Below are positions 1-7,188 of a stretch of 26,017 bases of DNA, in pieces. The translations under genes were made by a program, and so were the position numbers. Within the stretch, counting starts at the first letter, position 1, and each line of letters opens with the position of its first letter. The notes beneath the pieces are model-generated. The model was given only the letters and a program-made list of their open reading frames with translations. It did no database searches and had not been told where the DNA came from. The DNA lies in the NCBI GenBank assembly GCA_046723355.1, contig JBKOUJ010000028.1, forward strand, positions 1 to 26,017, read 5' to 3'. The DNA comes from 13-2-20CM-68-14 sp046723355. GTDB taxonomy: Bacteria > Actinomycetota > Thermoleophilia > Gaiellales > Gaiellaceae.

Positions 1-195
1 GGCCGTAAAGGCGTCGATCTGCCAGAACGCCGAAATGAAGAGCGAGACGAGGGCCCCGAGATAGACGACCGCGAAGGCAAGCACGGGCGCGGCGAGCAGG
101 AGCGACAGCTTCAACCAGGGCCGGCGCCAGAGCGCAGACGACAGCCGAAGGCGGGCGCTCCGGAGCGGAGCGCCCCCCTCCACGACCTCAGTCAC
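1..195 (-). CDS. potB: Polyamine-type ABC transporter permease, PotB-like (partial, N-terminus only)
   Basis: The reading frame starts with GTG at 195 and runs off the window edge, giving the first 65 residues. A basic N-terminus ending in ...WRRPWLKL is followed by one clear hydrophobic helix (LSLLLAAPVLAFAVVYLGAL) and then SLFISAFWQIDAFT, the usual opening of a PotB/PotH permease before its periplasmic loop. It begins 3 bp after the stop codon of the binding-protein gene, so it is co-transcribed and probably translationally coupled with potA and potD. In the family this subunit forms half of the membrane channel for spermidine/putrescine or similar solutes. Family placement rests mostly on context plus the N-terminal pattern. 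The substrate is not shown by the sequence. Confidence 0.8.
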   Translation of the reverse strand, partial: MTEVVEGGAPLRSARLRLSSALWRRPWLKLSLLLAAPVLAFAVVYLGALVSLFISAFWQIDAFTA

Positions 196-198
196 GCG

Positions 199-1395
199 TT
201 ACCCCGTGATCTGCGTCCAAGCCGTCTGCCAGGCGTTGTAATCCATGCAGTCCTTCTTGCCATTCCCGCAGTCGGGAATCGGCGTCTTCCAGAACTTGAT
301 CGTGTTGTAGTAAGGGAGCGGCTCGTTCAGGTGGAACTTCGCGCACGAGCCCGCCTCCATCTTGTCCATGATCGGACACGCCTTCGGGTTGACCGGCGTT
401 TCACGGAAGATCAGCGCCTGCTGCGCCTCCGGCTTGGGCGTGGTCACGTACTTCATCCACAGGTAGGCGCAATTCGGGTGCGGCGCCTTCTTGGCGAGCA
501 TCCAGGTGTCGGCCCAGCCGGTCGCGCCAGCCGAGGGGATTACCTCCTTGACGGGCACTCCCTTCTGCTGGAGCGCGGCTGTGTCTGCGGGCCAGATCGC
601 GCCGAGCGAGACGTCCCCGTTTGCGAACGCCGCGCGGCCATCGGTGTCGTAGTTCCAGTACAGCTTGACGAGCTTGCGCTGCTTCTTGAGCAGCGCGATC
701 GTGGCGTCGAACTGCTTCTTGTTCAGCTCGTAGGGATCTTTGATCCCGAGGTCCGGCTGCGAGTTCATCAGGTAGAAGGCGGCGTCGGCGATCTGGATCG
801 GGTTGTTCGGGATCGTGATCTGGCCCTTGTACTTCGGGTCGTACAGCGCTCCCCAGGTCGTGGGGCCTGGCTTGATCTTCGTTTTGTTGTAGAGCAGGAC
901 GTTGGGGCCCCACTGCAAAGAGACGCCGTAGTGGACTCCGTCGACCGTGTTATGCGCCGGCGACTTGAAGATCGGGATGAAGTCGTTCCAGCTCGGGATC
1001 AGCTTGATGTTGACCGGCTTGACATCGCCGCCCCTGATCAGGCGCAGGCTCGCGTCGCCGGAGGCCGAGACGAGATCCCACTGGCCGCCGCCGCCCCCTC
1101 CCCCGGCCCGCATCAGCGCGACCATCTCGTTCGAGGAGCCGGCGTCCTTGCGGTGGATCTTGCAGCCGCTCTGCTGCTCGAACTTCTTGGCGAAGCTTGG
1201 GTCGGAGTAGTACGGCCACTCGATCAGGTTGAGCGCACCCTCGCCCTGCCCGATCGACGAGGGCAGGTTCGAGGTCGTCGACTTCGCCGCCGATTTGCCG
1301 CTGCTGCCGCCGCAGCCTGCCGCCGCGACAGCGAGCGCTCCGGTGATGACGGCGGCCGCCGCCCACGCCAGGTAGCGCTTTCGTGCGTGATTCAT
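199..1395 (-). CDS. potD: Polyamine-type ABC transporter substrate-binding lipoprotein (PotD-like)
   Basis: A 398-residue extracytoplasmic solute-binding protein. I chose ATG 1395 because it overlaps the potA stop codon (ATGA, 1392-1395) and has a GGGAGG-type ribosome site just upstream; an upstream in-frame start at 1434 would lie inside potA. Residues 1-28 are a lipoprotein signal: basic MNHARKRY, a hydrophobic stretch, and the lipobox AAAGC with the lipidated Cys at 28, followed by a Ser/Gly/Lys linker. The mature part has PotD-family landmarks such as NLIEWPYYSDPSFAKKFEQQ near the start, WDLVSASGD, and the TWGALYDPKYKGQITIPNN segment. A run of seven glycines (about 1081-1104) precedes WDLVSASGD and is longer than I expect. 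It should deliver a polyamine or similar cation to the PotB/PotC channel; exact ligand unknown. Confidence 0.9.
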   Translation of the reverse strand: MNHARKRYLAWAAAAVITGALAVAAAGCGGSSGKSAAKSTTSNLPSSIGQGEGALNLIEWPYYSDPSFAKKFEQQSGCKIHRKDAGSSNEMVALMRAGGGGGGGQWDLVSASGDASLRLIRGGDVKPVNIKLIPSWNDFIPIFKSPAHNTVDGVHYGVSLQWGPNVLLYNKTKIKPGPTTWGALYDPKYKGQITIPNNPIQIADAAFYLMNSQPDLGIKDPYELNKKQFDATIALLKKQRKLVKLYWNYDTDGRAAFANGDVSLGAIWPADTAALQQKGVPVKEVIPSAGATGWADTWMLAKKAPHPNCAYLWMKYVTTPKPEAQQALIFRETPVNPKACPIMDKMEAGSCAKFHLNEPLPYYNTIKFWKTPIPDCGNGKKDCMDYNAWQTAWTQITG

Positions 1396-2456
1396 GCTCC
1401 CTCCCGGGTCTCGATTGCGTGCTCCGGACTCCACTCGAGCAGGACTCTGCGGCCGCGCTGGTCGAGCGCCTCGGCCGACGACGTCTCGAGGTTCTGCCGA
1501 ACGACGACGAGCTCGCCGCCGTCGTCGAGGTCGACGACGTAACGGGTGAACATCCCGGCGTAGACGACGTCTCGGATTCGGCCGGTGGCGGCGTTCCCGT
1601 CATCGCGTCGGGTGCCGCCGTCTATGGTCATGCGGATCTTCTCTGGCCGAACGGTGAAGACCTGTCCGCCACGGTGAAGGACGTTCGACGCGCCGACAAA
1701 GCCCGCGACGAAGGCGTTGTCGGGCCGCTCGTACACAGCCGCCGGGGTACCGATCTGCTCGATCCGGCCCTCGTTGAAGACGGCGAGCCGGTCGCTCATG
1801 GTCAGTGCCTCCTCCTGGTCGTGCGTGACGTAGACGAACGTGATCCCGACCTCGCTGACGGCGCGCTGGATCCGCTTCAGCTCGATCTGCATCTCTTGAC
1901 GCAACTTCAGGTCGAGGGCGCCGAGCGGCTCGTCGAGAAGCAGCACCTGTGGGTGGTTGACGAGCGCCCGAGCGAGCGCCACCCGCTGCCGCTGGCCGCC
2001 CGACAGCTGCGCCGGCTTGCGGTCGCCGAGGCCGGCCAGCCTGACGACGTTCAGGATCTCGTCCACGCGCTTGCGGCGTTCCGCGCGCGCAATCCCCTTG
2101 ACGCGCAGCCCGTAGGCGACGTTCTCGCCCACGGTCATGTGCGGGAAGAGCGCGTAGTCCTGGAAGACGGTGTTGACGTCGCGCAAGTACGGCGGCCGGG
2201 TCGTGACGTCGCGACCCGCCAGCTCGATCCGGCCCGCGTCAGGACGTTCGAAGCCGGCGATCAGACGCAGCGTCGTCGTCTTCCCCGAGCCGGACGGGCC
2301 GAGCAATGTGAAGAACTCGCCGGAGCCGATCTCGAGATCGACGCCGTCGACGGCGGCCACGTCGCCGTACGACTTGCGGACGCCAACGAGTCGGACGTCT
2401 GGCGCCTGGCCGACATGAGGTTGCGCGACGGACGCAGCGTGTTCCTGAATAGCCAC
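1392..2456 (-). CDS. potA: Polyamine-type ABC transporter ATP-binding protein (PotA-like)
   Basis: A 354-residue cytoplasmic ATPase that powers the transporter encoded downstream. Visible motifs: Walker A GPSGSGKT (residues 53-60), Q-loop VFQDYALFPHMTV (Q99), ABC signature LSGGQRQRVALARAL (151-165), Walker B VLLLDEPLGALD (171-182) and H-loop VTHDQEEAL (210-218). The C-terminal third, with VRPEKIRM, is a TOBE-type regulatory domain typical of PotA, MalK and FbpC. It starts with GTG at 2456. No Shine-Dalgarno is evident, but a promoter-like GATAAT lies 11 nt upstream, so the mRNA leader is probably very short. It is first in a potA-potD-potB operon, with stop and start overlapping at ATGA. PotA assignment over other TOBE-containing importers rests on the potD and potB neighbours. 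Confidence 0.93.
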   Translation of the reverse strand: MAIQEHAASVAQPHVGQAPDVRLVGVRKSYGDVAAVDGVDLEIGSGEFFTLLGPSGSGKTTTLRLIAGFERPDAGRIELAGRDVTTRPPYLRDVNTVFQDYALFPHMTVGENVAYGLRVKGIARAERRKRVDEILNVVRLAGLGDRKPAQLSGGQRQRVALARALVNHPQVLLLDEPLGALDLKLRQEMQIELKRIQRAVSEVGITFVYVTHDQEEALTMSDRLAVFNEGRIEQIGTPAAVYERPDNAFVAGFVGASNVLHRGGQVFTVRPEKIRMTIDGGTRRDDGNAATGRIRDVVYAGMFTRYVVDLDDGGELVVVRQNLETSSAEALDQRGRRVLLEWSPEHAIETREGA

Positions 2457-2467
2457 TACGCGACGCG

Positions 2468-2497
2468 ATTATCAACCGCGCGCGCGGCTGCGCACAA
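2468..2497 (-). promoter_or_regulatory. Candidate sigma70-type promoter of the potADB operon
   Basis: On the minus strand a -10-like GATAAT (2468-2473) is preceded, after an 18-bp spacer, by TTGTGC (2492-2497) as a weak -35. The expected transcription start falls within about 5 nt of the potA GTG at 2456, which fits that gene's lack of a ribosome-binding site. Inferred from motif match only. Confidence 0.4.
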
Positions 2498-2517
2498 TGA
2501 CGTGTCGGTTGTTTCTA

Positions 2518-2534
2518 GCCTCGCAATGCGAGGC
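2518..2534 (-). terminator. Possible terminator hairpin after the BON-domain gene
   Basis: A perfect 7-bp stem GCCTCGC/GCGAGGC with a 3-nt loop lies 8 bp beyond the stop codon of the BON-domain gene and upstream of the potA promoter. No T-run follows, so it would be at best a non-canonical terminator. Confidence 0.35.
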
Positions 2535-2542
2535 GGGCCTTG

Positions 2543-2986
2543 CTACTCGGCCTTCGCGGGAGCCTCCTCGCCAGGCGCGTGCAGCAGGTTTTCGACGTCT
2601 CGGACGCCCTGCACCTTGCGAGCCTGGCTTTCGAGGTCCTGGATCAGGTCGGGCTGCTCGAGCTCCCCGCGCAGGTAGACGACGCCGTCCTCGACGTTGA
2701 CGTTGATCTTGCCCTTCGGCACGTCGGCGCCGCGGAAGATCTCGGTCTCCACCTTGCGAGCGAGCGTCACGTCGTCGGGCTGCGGCTTCTCCTGCTCCTT
2801 CCGGTGGGTCGCCTTCAGCTTCATGCCTTCGGCCTGCGCTGCGGCATCCCCGGCGCGCCTGCCGGTCTGCCTGAATACCTTCCCTGTTCGCTGGATCAGC
2901 TCCTTGCGCCGCCTCCGGCCGTTGTCGGGGTCGAAGAAGTACGCGAGCGCGGCTCCGATGGCTCCTGCCAACGCGAATAGCGGCAT
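2543..2986 (-). CDS. BON-domain protein with N-terminal membrane anchor
   Basis: A 147-residue protein. Residues 1-18 form a hydrophobic helix (LFALAGAIGAALAYFF) followed by DPDNGRRRRKEL, the pattern seen in YtxH-like and other membrane-anchored stress proteins. A basic linker leads to a BON domain at about 72-136 (VTLARKVETEIF...INVNVEDGVVYLRGEL...LESQARKVQGVRDVENLL), the OsmY-type fold linked to envelope or phospholipid association. The start ATG 2986 has a strong AAGGAGAGG ribosome site. It stands alone between the 3112-3420 gene and the potADB operon. Its leader contains an inverted repeat (3001-3054). A role in envelope stress is an inference from the domain; no specific function can be assigned. 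Confidence 0.85.
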   Translation of the reverse strand: MPLFALAGAIGAALAYFFDPDNGRRRRKELIQRTGKVFRQTGRRAGDAAAQAEGMKLKATHRKEQEKPQPDDVTLARKVETEIFRGADVPKGKINVNVEDGVVYLRGELEQPDLIQDLESQARKVQGVRDVENLLHAPGEEAPAKAE

Positions 2987-3000
2987 TGATCCTCTCCTTG

Positions 3001-3054
3001 TCAGAGTTGGCGTTTAGCCCCGGCTACCCGGGTCAGCTCAGGCCAAACTCTCTA
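3001..3054. repeat. Degenerate inverted repeat, possible third copy of the TAGGAGGG element
   Basis: Read on the minus strand, the ends are TAGAGAGTTTGGC (3054-3042) and, inverted, TCAGAGTTGGC (3001-3011). They enclose a small hairpin CCCGG-ctac-CCGGG (3019-3032). The first arm resembles TAGGAGGGTTTGGCG of the copy at 21119-21290, and both are flanked by the same CAGA on the plus-strand side (CTACAGA). Arms inside arms is also the layout of the 18117-18178 copy. The similarity is partial, so membership is tentative; it could simply be a leader hairpin of the BON gene. Confidence 0.35.
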
Positions 3055-3082
3055 CAGAGCGCAGCGGCGACACAAGCCGGTT

Positions 3083-3111
3083 CCGCGGAAAATCCGCAGG
3101 ATTTTTCGCGG
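3083..3111 (-). terminator. Strong hairpin immediately after the 3112-3420 gene
   Basis: A 13-bp stem (3083-3095 pairing with 3099-3111, one G-T wobble) with a 3-nt loop begins at the base next to the TAG stop of the 3112-3420 gene. The stem contains A4-5/T4-5 blocks between GC-rich ends. No T-run follows on the minus strand, so it may act as a non-canonical terminator or as 3'-end protection. Confidence 0.55.
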
Positions 3112-3420
3112 CTAGTCGCCCCAGTCGAAATCGCGCGAGCGCGTCCAGAGGCTGTCGTTCGCCTCCACCGGCTCGTCGTCGTCCTCGCCGGGCCACTTGA
3201 GGGCAATCGTCGGCTCCGCCGGGATGGCCGGCTCGGTGCCGTCCATCGTGTCCTCGATGCGGGCCTGCTCCTCGGTCTTGAAAAGCGGATGGTTGTTGAA
3301 CGGATCCTCGTTCCTGTAGCGGTCGAGCGGAAGGTGGTTGTCGAGCTCGGAGTTCCGTTCCTTCAGCTCAAGGTGTTCCTGTATGGCCTGTGAAAAAAGC
3401 GTAGGCGTGTCTACCGACAT
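3112..3420 (-). CDS. Small acidic protein of unknown function
   Basis: A 102-residue soluble protein with no signal peptide or membrane helix. It begins MSVDTPTLFSQAIQEHLELKE with a helical, charged N-terminal third, has a central segment with NEDPFNNHPLFKTEEQAR, and ends in a strongly acidic tail (GEDDDEPVEANDSLW...DFDWGD). The ATG at 3420 is preceded by an excellent AGAGGAGG ribosome site, and a good promoter lies about 50 bp upstream, so the gene is very probably real. I do not recognise a named family. Comparable short proteins with a DPF.NHPLFKTEEQAR-like core seem familiar from Thermoleophilia genomes, but that is memory, not a search. It is a single-gene unit closed by a strong hairpin. 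Confidence 0.8.
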   Translation of the reverse strand: MSVDTPTLFSQAIQEHLELKERNSELDNHLPLDRYRNEDPFNNHPLFKTEEQARIEDTMDGTEPAIPAEPTIALKWPGEDDDEPVEANDSLWTRSRDFDWGD

Positions 3421-3468
3421 TGTCCTCCTCTGAACGATCGATTGGGGCCGTTCCCCGAACAGCGGCGG

Positions 3469-3496
3469 ATGATAGCGCCCTCGCCCGACGAATCAA
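3469..3496 (-). promoter_or_regulatory. Candidate sigma70-type promoter of the 3112-3420 gene
   Basis: Minus strand: -10 TATCAT (3469-3474, 5 of 6 consensus) and -35 TTGATT (3491-3496, 4 of 6) with a 16-bp spacer. The predicted start near 3462 gives a leader of about 40 nt that contains the AGAGGAGG site. This is the best-matching promoter in the window. Confidence 0.55.
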
Positions 3497-3529
3497 CCTT
3501 GTGGGGGTTCTTGCGAGGCGCAGCGCGGG

Positions 3530-3535
3530 TACGAT
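3530..3535 (+). promoter_or_regulatory. -10 element of a likely leaderless transcript (gene at 3542)
   Basis: TACGAT (TAnnnT) ends exactly 6 nt before the GTG at 3542, the spacing expected when transcription starts on the first base of the start codon. No ribosome site is present, consistent with leaderless translation. Confidence 0.4.
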
Positions 3536-3541
3536 CCCGCC

Positions 3542-3724
3542 GTGTCGCGGATGGCTCGAATGCTGACCCGGCGGGCAGGTGTGGTCGGGCTCGTAATGAC
3601 GGCGTGGGACATCTGGCGCCGGATTCCGCCCCGCCACCGCAAGACGATCCTGAGGCAGGCGCGCAAGCACGGACCGAAGCTCGCCAAGCGCGCAGTCGAG
3701 TACCAGCGCGCGCGCAAGCGCTAG
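3542..3724 (+). CDS. Small basic protein of unknown function
   Basis: A 60-residue, very basic protein (GTG start at 3542). After MSRMARMLTRRAG comes a short hydrophobic stretch (VVGLVMTAWDIW), then a Lys/Arg-rich helical tail (RHRKTILRQARKHGPKLAKRAVEYQRARKR). It may be a peripheral membrane or nucleic-acid-binding peptide; no family is recognised. Support for a real gene: a TAnnnT box 6 nt before the GTG fits a leaderless start, and the frame ends 2 bp from the convergent sucA stop without overlapping it. ATG at 3551 is an alternative start. It lacks a Shine-Dalgarno, so confidence is moderate. Confidence 0.55.
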   Translation: MSRMARMLTRRAGVVGLVMTAWDIWRRIPPRHRKTILRQARKHGPKLAKRAVEYQRARKR

Positions 3725-3726
3725 TC

Positions 3727-6564
3727 CTAGGAGAGCGCTTCGCGGACGATCCGGTCCTGCGCGCGCAGATGTGCGGTCGGGTAGCCCTCGCTCGGGCTCG
3801 CGCGCCAGGGCCGGCCGACGTAGCGGAGCTTCACGCCCTCGGGAAGGTTCTCCTCCAGGCGGTGCCGGATCGCGCGCCAGGGGCCCATGTTCTGCGGTTC
3901 CTCCTGCGCCCAGACGACCTCCGCGAGATTCGAGTAGGAGCCAACGACCGTGGCCTTGGCCTCGACCGGGAACGGATAGAGCTGCTCGATCCGAGCGATC
4001 GCGACATGTCGGGCGCCCTCGCGCAGCTCGTGACCGGCCAGGTCGTAGTAGATCTTTCCGGAGCAGAGGACGAGCCGGCTCACCTCGGCTTTGTCGGCGG
4101 CCGGGTCGTCGAGCACCGGTCGGAAGCTCCCCTCCGTGAGGTCGACCAGCGTCGAGGCGGCCTGTTTCAACCGCAAGAGCCCCTTCGGCGTCATGACGAC
4201 GAGCGGCCGCGCGGCGGCGTCGAGCGCCTGGCGGCGGACCAGGTGGAAGTACTGGGCCGCCGTCGTCGGGTTGGCGACGCGGATGTTCTCCTGGGCGGCG
4301 AGCTGGAGGAAGCGCTCGAGGCGGGCGCTCGAGTGCTCGGGGCCGTTGCCCTCGTAGCCGTGCGGGAGCAGCAGCGTCAGCCGTGAGGTCTGCCCCCACT
4401 TCGACAGCCCCGCGACGAGGAACTGGTCGATGATCCCCTGGGCGTTGTTGACGAAGTCGCCGAACTGCGCCTCCCAGAGCACGAGCGCCTCGGACGCCGC
4501 GACTGAGTAGCCGTACTCGAAGCCCACCGCCGCAGCCTCGGAGAGAGGCGAGTTGTAGAGCTCGAACGAAGCCTGCGCGTCGCGGAGGTGCTGGATCGGC
4601 GTGTAGGTCTCACCGGTCTGCACATCGTGGAGGACGTCGTGCCGGTGAGAGAACGTGCCGCGCTCGGTGTCCTGGCCGGTCAGGCGGATCGGGATCCCTT
4701 CGACCAGCAGGCTCGCAAAGCCGAGCGACTCGGCCTGGCCCCAGTCAATCCCGCCCTGCTCGAGCGCCTGAGCCCGCCGGTCGAGCTGCTTCGCGAGCTT
4801 CGGGTGGACGGTGAAGCCCTCCGGCGCGGTGACGAGCTCGCGGTCGAGCTCCTGCAGTCGGTCGGCTGCAACGGCGGTGACGACGTCCGTCGACGGGCCG
4901 CGCGGAATTCGACCCTCTGCGGCGACCGATGCCTGCGCGAACGAGTCCTTCAGCCGCTGGTGGGCCTCCTTGAGCGTGGTCTCGACCTGGCGCTGCAGCG
5001 CGTCGGCGTCCGCCTCCGAGAGCACACCTTCGGCGACGAGCTCGTCCGCGTACTGGTCACGCACGGTCGGCTGCTCGGCGATCCGAGCGGCCATCAGCGG
5101 CTGTGTGTAGGCGGCTTCGTCCTGCTCGTTGTGGCCGTGTCGACGGTAGCCGACCAGGTCGATGACGACGTCGTTCTGGAAGCGGCGGCGGTACGCCATC
5201 GCAAGCCTGGCGGCCGCGACGCACGCCTCCGCATCGTCCGCGTTGACGTGGACGATCGGGAGGTCGAAGCCCTTCGCGAGGTCGCTCGAGTAGCGGGTAG
5301 AACGCCCGTCGACCGGGTCGGTCGTGAAGCCGATCTGGTTGTTCGCGATCAGGTGGAGCGTGCCGCCGGTCGAGTATCCCTCGAGCTCGGCGAGGTTGAG
5401 CGTCTCGGCGACGATCCCCTGCGCGGGGAAGGCGGCGTCGCCGTGGATGAGCACAGGCAGGGCGACGCGCGGGTCGTGGCGGCCCTCGCGGGTCGAACGG
5501 TCGGTCTGCTCGGCGCGAGTGCGGCCCTCGACGACGGGATCGACAGCCTCGAGGTGGCTCGGGTTCGCCGCCAGCGTCACGGTGATGTCGCCGGCCGGCG
5601 TGGAGCGCGCCCCCTCGGCGCCGAGGTGGTACTTGACGTCTCCGGTGCCGCCTTCGGGATCGGCCGCGACCGCCTCGATCGTCCGCTCGCCCTCGAACTC
5701 GCGCAGGATCGTCTCGTACGGCCGGCCGATCACGTGGGCGAGCACGTTGAGTCGCCCGCGATGGGCCATCCCGATCACGACCTCATGGGCGCCGCCCTCC
5801 GCGGCAAGGTCGATCGCCTCGTCGAGCATCGGAATCAACGTGTCGAGGCCCTCGACCGAGAACTGCTTCTGGCCGAGGAAGACGCGGCGCAGGTAGTGCT
5901 CGAGGCCTTCGACCTCGGAGAGCCGCGTGAGCAGCCGTTTCTTCTCGTCGCCACTCAGCGGGCGGTGGTATCTGCCGGACTCGATCGCCTCGCGCAGCCA
6001 GACGCGCTGCTCGTGGTCGGAAATGTGCTCGATCTCGTACGCGCTCGTCCCGGAGTACGTCTCCTGCAGCTTCGGCAGAACGTCGGCGAGCGTCTCGCCC
6101 GGCGCGTGGACGCGCAGGATGCCCGCCGGGATGCGGCGCTGAAGCTCAGGCGTCAGCTTCGGCGACATCCGCTCCGGCTCGAGGGCGGGATCGCCGACCG
6201 GCTCGGTGCCGAGCGGATCGAGGTGCGCGGCGAGGTGGCCGTGCATCCGCAGCGCCTTGACGAGCGACATCGCCGCGGCGACGCCGGCGAGCAGTTCGTC
6301 ATCGGCCACCGGCGTAACAGGCGGCTCGGGTGGCGCGGGCGCGGGCGCGGGCGCCGGCGGCGGCGCCTGGACGGCCTCCGCGTGCCCGTTCGTCTCGCGC
6401 AGGTTCTCCAGCAGGCGCGCGAGGCCCGGCAGCGCCTCGATCAGGTCGCCGTCGCCGCTCTCGAAGAGCGCCCGCCACTCGGACGGGACCGCTTCGGGGT
6501 TCTCGAGGTACTCCTCGAGCAACGCTCGGGCATAACCGGAGTTGACTGCGTCGACGTCAGGCAT
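3727..6564 (-). CDS. sucA: 2-oxoglutarate dehydrogenase E1 component
   Basis: A 945-residue thiamine-diphosphate-dependent decarboxylase of the 2-oxoglutarate dehydrogenase complex (TCA cycle; oxidative decarboxylation of 2-oxoglutarate and transfer to the E2 lipoyl group). The N-terminus (NSGYARALLEEYLENPEAVPSEW, 8-30) is the E1o signature region, followed by a Pro/Ala-rich linker (68-82). Active-site motifs include GMAHRGRLNVL (265-275), HGDAAFPAQGIV (374-385), NNQIGFTT (408-415, ThDP/Mg) and GYRRHGHNEQDE. The C-terminal pyrimidine-binding and transketolase-C domains are complete, ending at QDRIVREALS. Length matches ordinary SucA. There is no acyltransferase (E2-like) fusion as in mycobacterial/corynebacterial Kgd/OdhA. 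ATG 6564 lacks a clear ribosome site. Two small membrane-protein genes lie directly upstream on the same strand. Confidence 0.96.
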   Translation of the reverse strand: MPDVDAVNSGYARALLEEYLENPEAVPSEWRALFESGDGDLIEALPGLARLLENLRETNGHAEAVQAPPPAPAPAPAPPEPPVTPVADDELLAGVAAAMSLVKALRMHGHLAAHLDPLGTEPVGDPALEPERMSPKLTPELQRRIPAGILRVHAPGETLADVLPKLQETYSGTSAYEIEHISDHEQRVWLREAIESGRYHRPLSGDEKKRLLTRLSEVEGLEHYLRRVFLGQKQFSVEGLDTLIPMLDEAIDLAAEGGAHEVVIGMAHRGRLNVLAHVIGRPYETILREFEGERTIEAVAADPEGGTGDVKYHLGAEGARSTPAGDITVTLAANPSHLEAVDPVVEGRTRAEQTDRSTREGRHDPRVALPVLIHGDAAFPAQGIVAETLNLAELEGYSTGGTLHLIANNQIGFTTDPVDGRSTRYSSDLAKGFDLPIVHVNADDAEACVAAARLAMAYRRRFQNDVVIDLVGYRRHGHNEQDEAAYTQPLMAARIAEQPTVRDQYADELVAEGVLSEADADALQRQVETTLKEAHQRLKDSFAQASVAAEGRIPRGPSTDVVTAVAADRLQELDRELVTAPEGFTVHPKLAKQLDRRAQALEQGGIDWGQAESLGFASLLVEGIPIRLTGQDTERGTFSHRHDVLHDVQTGETYTPIQHLRDAQASFELYNSPLSEAAAVGFEYGYSVAASEALVLWEAQFGDFVNNAQGIIDQFLVAGLSKWGQTSRLTLLLPHGYEGNGPEHSSARLERFLQLAAQENIRVANPTTAAQYFHLVRRQALDAAARPLVVMTPKGLLRLKQAASTLVDLTEGSFRPVLDDPAADKAEVSRLVLCSGKIYYDLAGHELREGARHVAIARIEQLYPFPVEAKATVVGSYSNLAEVVWAQEEPQNMGPWRAIRHRLEENLPEGVKLRYVGRPWRASPSEGYPTAHLRAQDRIVREALS

Positions 6565-6609
6565 GGATCGTCACTTTTGTTGTAGCAACGCGCCTTCCTG
6601 CGCCGCGAC

Positions 6610-6870
6610 CTAGAAGATGGGGTGATTCGTGATGATCGCGAAGAAGGTGCCGGCGATGAAGCAGACTCCGGAGATCACCAGGGCGGCTGCGGCGAGCTTC
6701 TGGTGGCGTCCGCCGATCCCTGCCGCAATCAGCGAGATCAGGATCGTGAACGGCGTGATCCGCACCGGCCTATAGGCGAGCGCGATGCAGCTGCCGAAGA
6801 TCGCGATCGCGGCCAGGATGCCGGCGACCGCCTCCGCCGGACGGTCGCCCGTTCGGGCCGGGGCGTTCAC
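6610..6870 (-). CDS. Small three-helix membrane protein
   Basis: An 86-residue protein with three predicted membrane helices: about 14-34 (AEAVAGILAAIAIFGSCIALA), 38-54 (TPFTILISLIAAGIGG) and 58-81 (KLAAAALVISGVCFIAGTFF). It has short loops and a polar N-terminus. The GTG at 6870 overlaps the stop codon of the preceding gene as GTGA (6867-6870), a classic translational-coupling arrangement that supports both genes. sucA starts 45 bp downstream, so the two small genes and sucA may share a transcript. No named family is recognised; any link with the 2-oxoglutarate dehydrogenase complex is only positional. Confidence 0.75.
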   Translation of the reverse strand: MNAPARTGDRPAEAVAGILAAIAIFGSCIALAYRPVRITPFTILISLIAAGIGGRHQKLAAAALVISGVCFIAGTFFAIITNHPIF

Positions 6871-7115
6871 CTAGCTCGCGCGCTCGCGCGCCTGAGCTGG
6901 CCGCGCGGCGTGTGCGGGCCGCCGCGGGGAGGGCGACGTGGCGGCCGCCTTCGCGCCACCCACGCCTGCGGCCTGTCGGGCGGCGTCTGCGGCATCGCCG
7001 GCAGGAGCGCAGGCTCCGGCGGCCTCGGCTCCGCCTTCACGGCCCAGTAGACGACCAGGCAGAGATAGACGATCGGGATCTTCAGGATGAGCATCATGAA
7101 GATCAGCTCCCACAT
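6867..7115 (-). CDS. Small single-helix membrane protein with Pro/Arg-rich tail
   Basis: An 82-residue protein (84 if the GTG at 7121 is used). Residues 1-26 are one membrane helix (MWELIFMMLILKIPIVYLCLVVYW), and the rest is a Pro/Arg-rich, probably disordered, cytoplasmic tail. I prefer ATG 7115 because a -10-like TACACT (7126-7131) would place the transcription start downstream of the GTG. Its stop overlaps the next gene's start (GTGA), so the pair is translationally coupled. The helix-plus-tail layout resembles small subunits of membrane complexes, but no family is recognised. Confidence 0.65.
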   Translation of the reverse strand: MWELIFMMLILKIPIVYLCLVVYWAVKAEPRPPEPALLPAMPQTPPDRPQAWVARRRPPRRPPRGGPHTPRGQLRRASARAR

Positions 7116-7188
7116 CGGCACCCGAAGTGTAGCGTCGCACCGTCGCCGATCCCGTACGTGGTAGCTGCCTCTGCGGGCGCCTTCCGCG

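Noticed and set aside
6330..6365. Tandem GCGGGC-type repeat
   Set aside because: It encodes the Pro/Ala linker near the N-terminus of the E1 protein and needs no regulatory explanation.
3727..6564. Multifunctional mycobacterial-type Kgd/OdhA (E1 fused to an E2-like acyltransferase)
   Set aside because: At 945 residues only a short Pro/Ala linker precedes the E1 core; no acyltransferase domain is present.
4588..6585. 665-residue plus-strand open frame
   Set aside because: It is the antisense shadow of sucA, whose motifs and codon use are unambiguous; such long antisense frames are common at this GC content.
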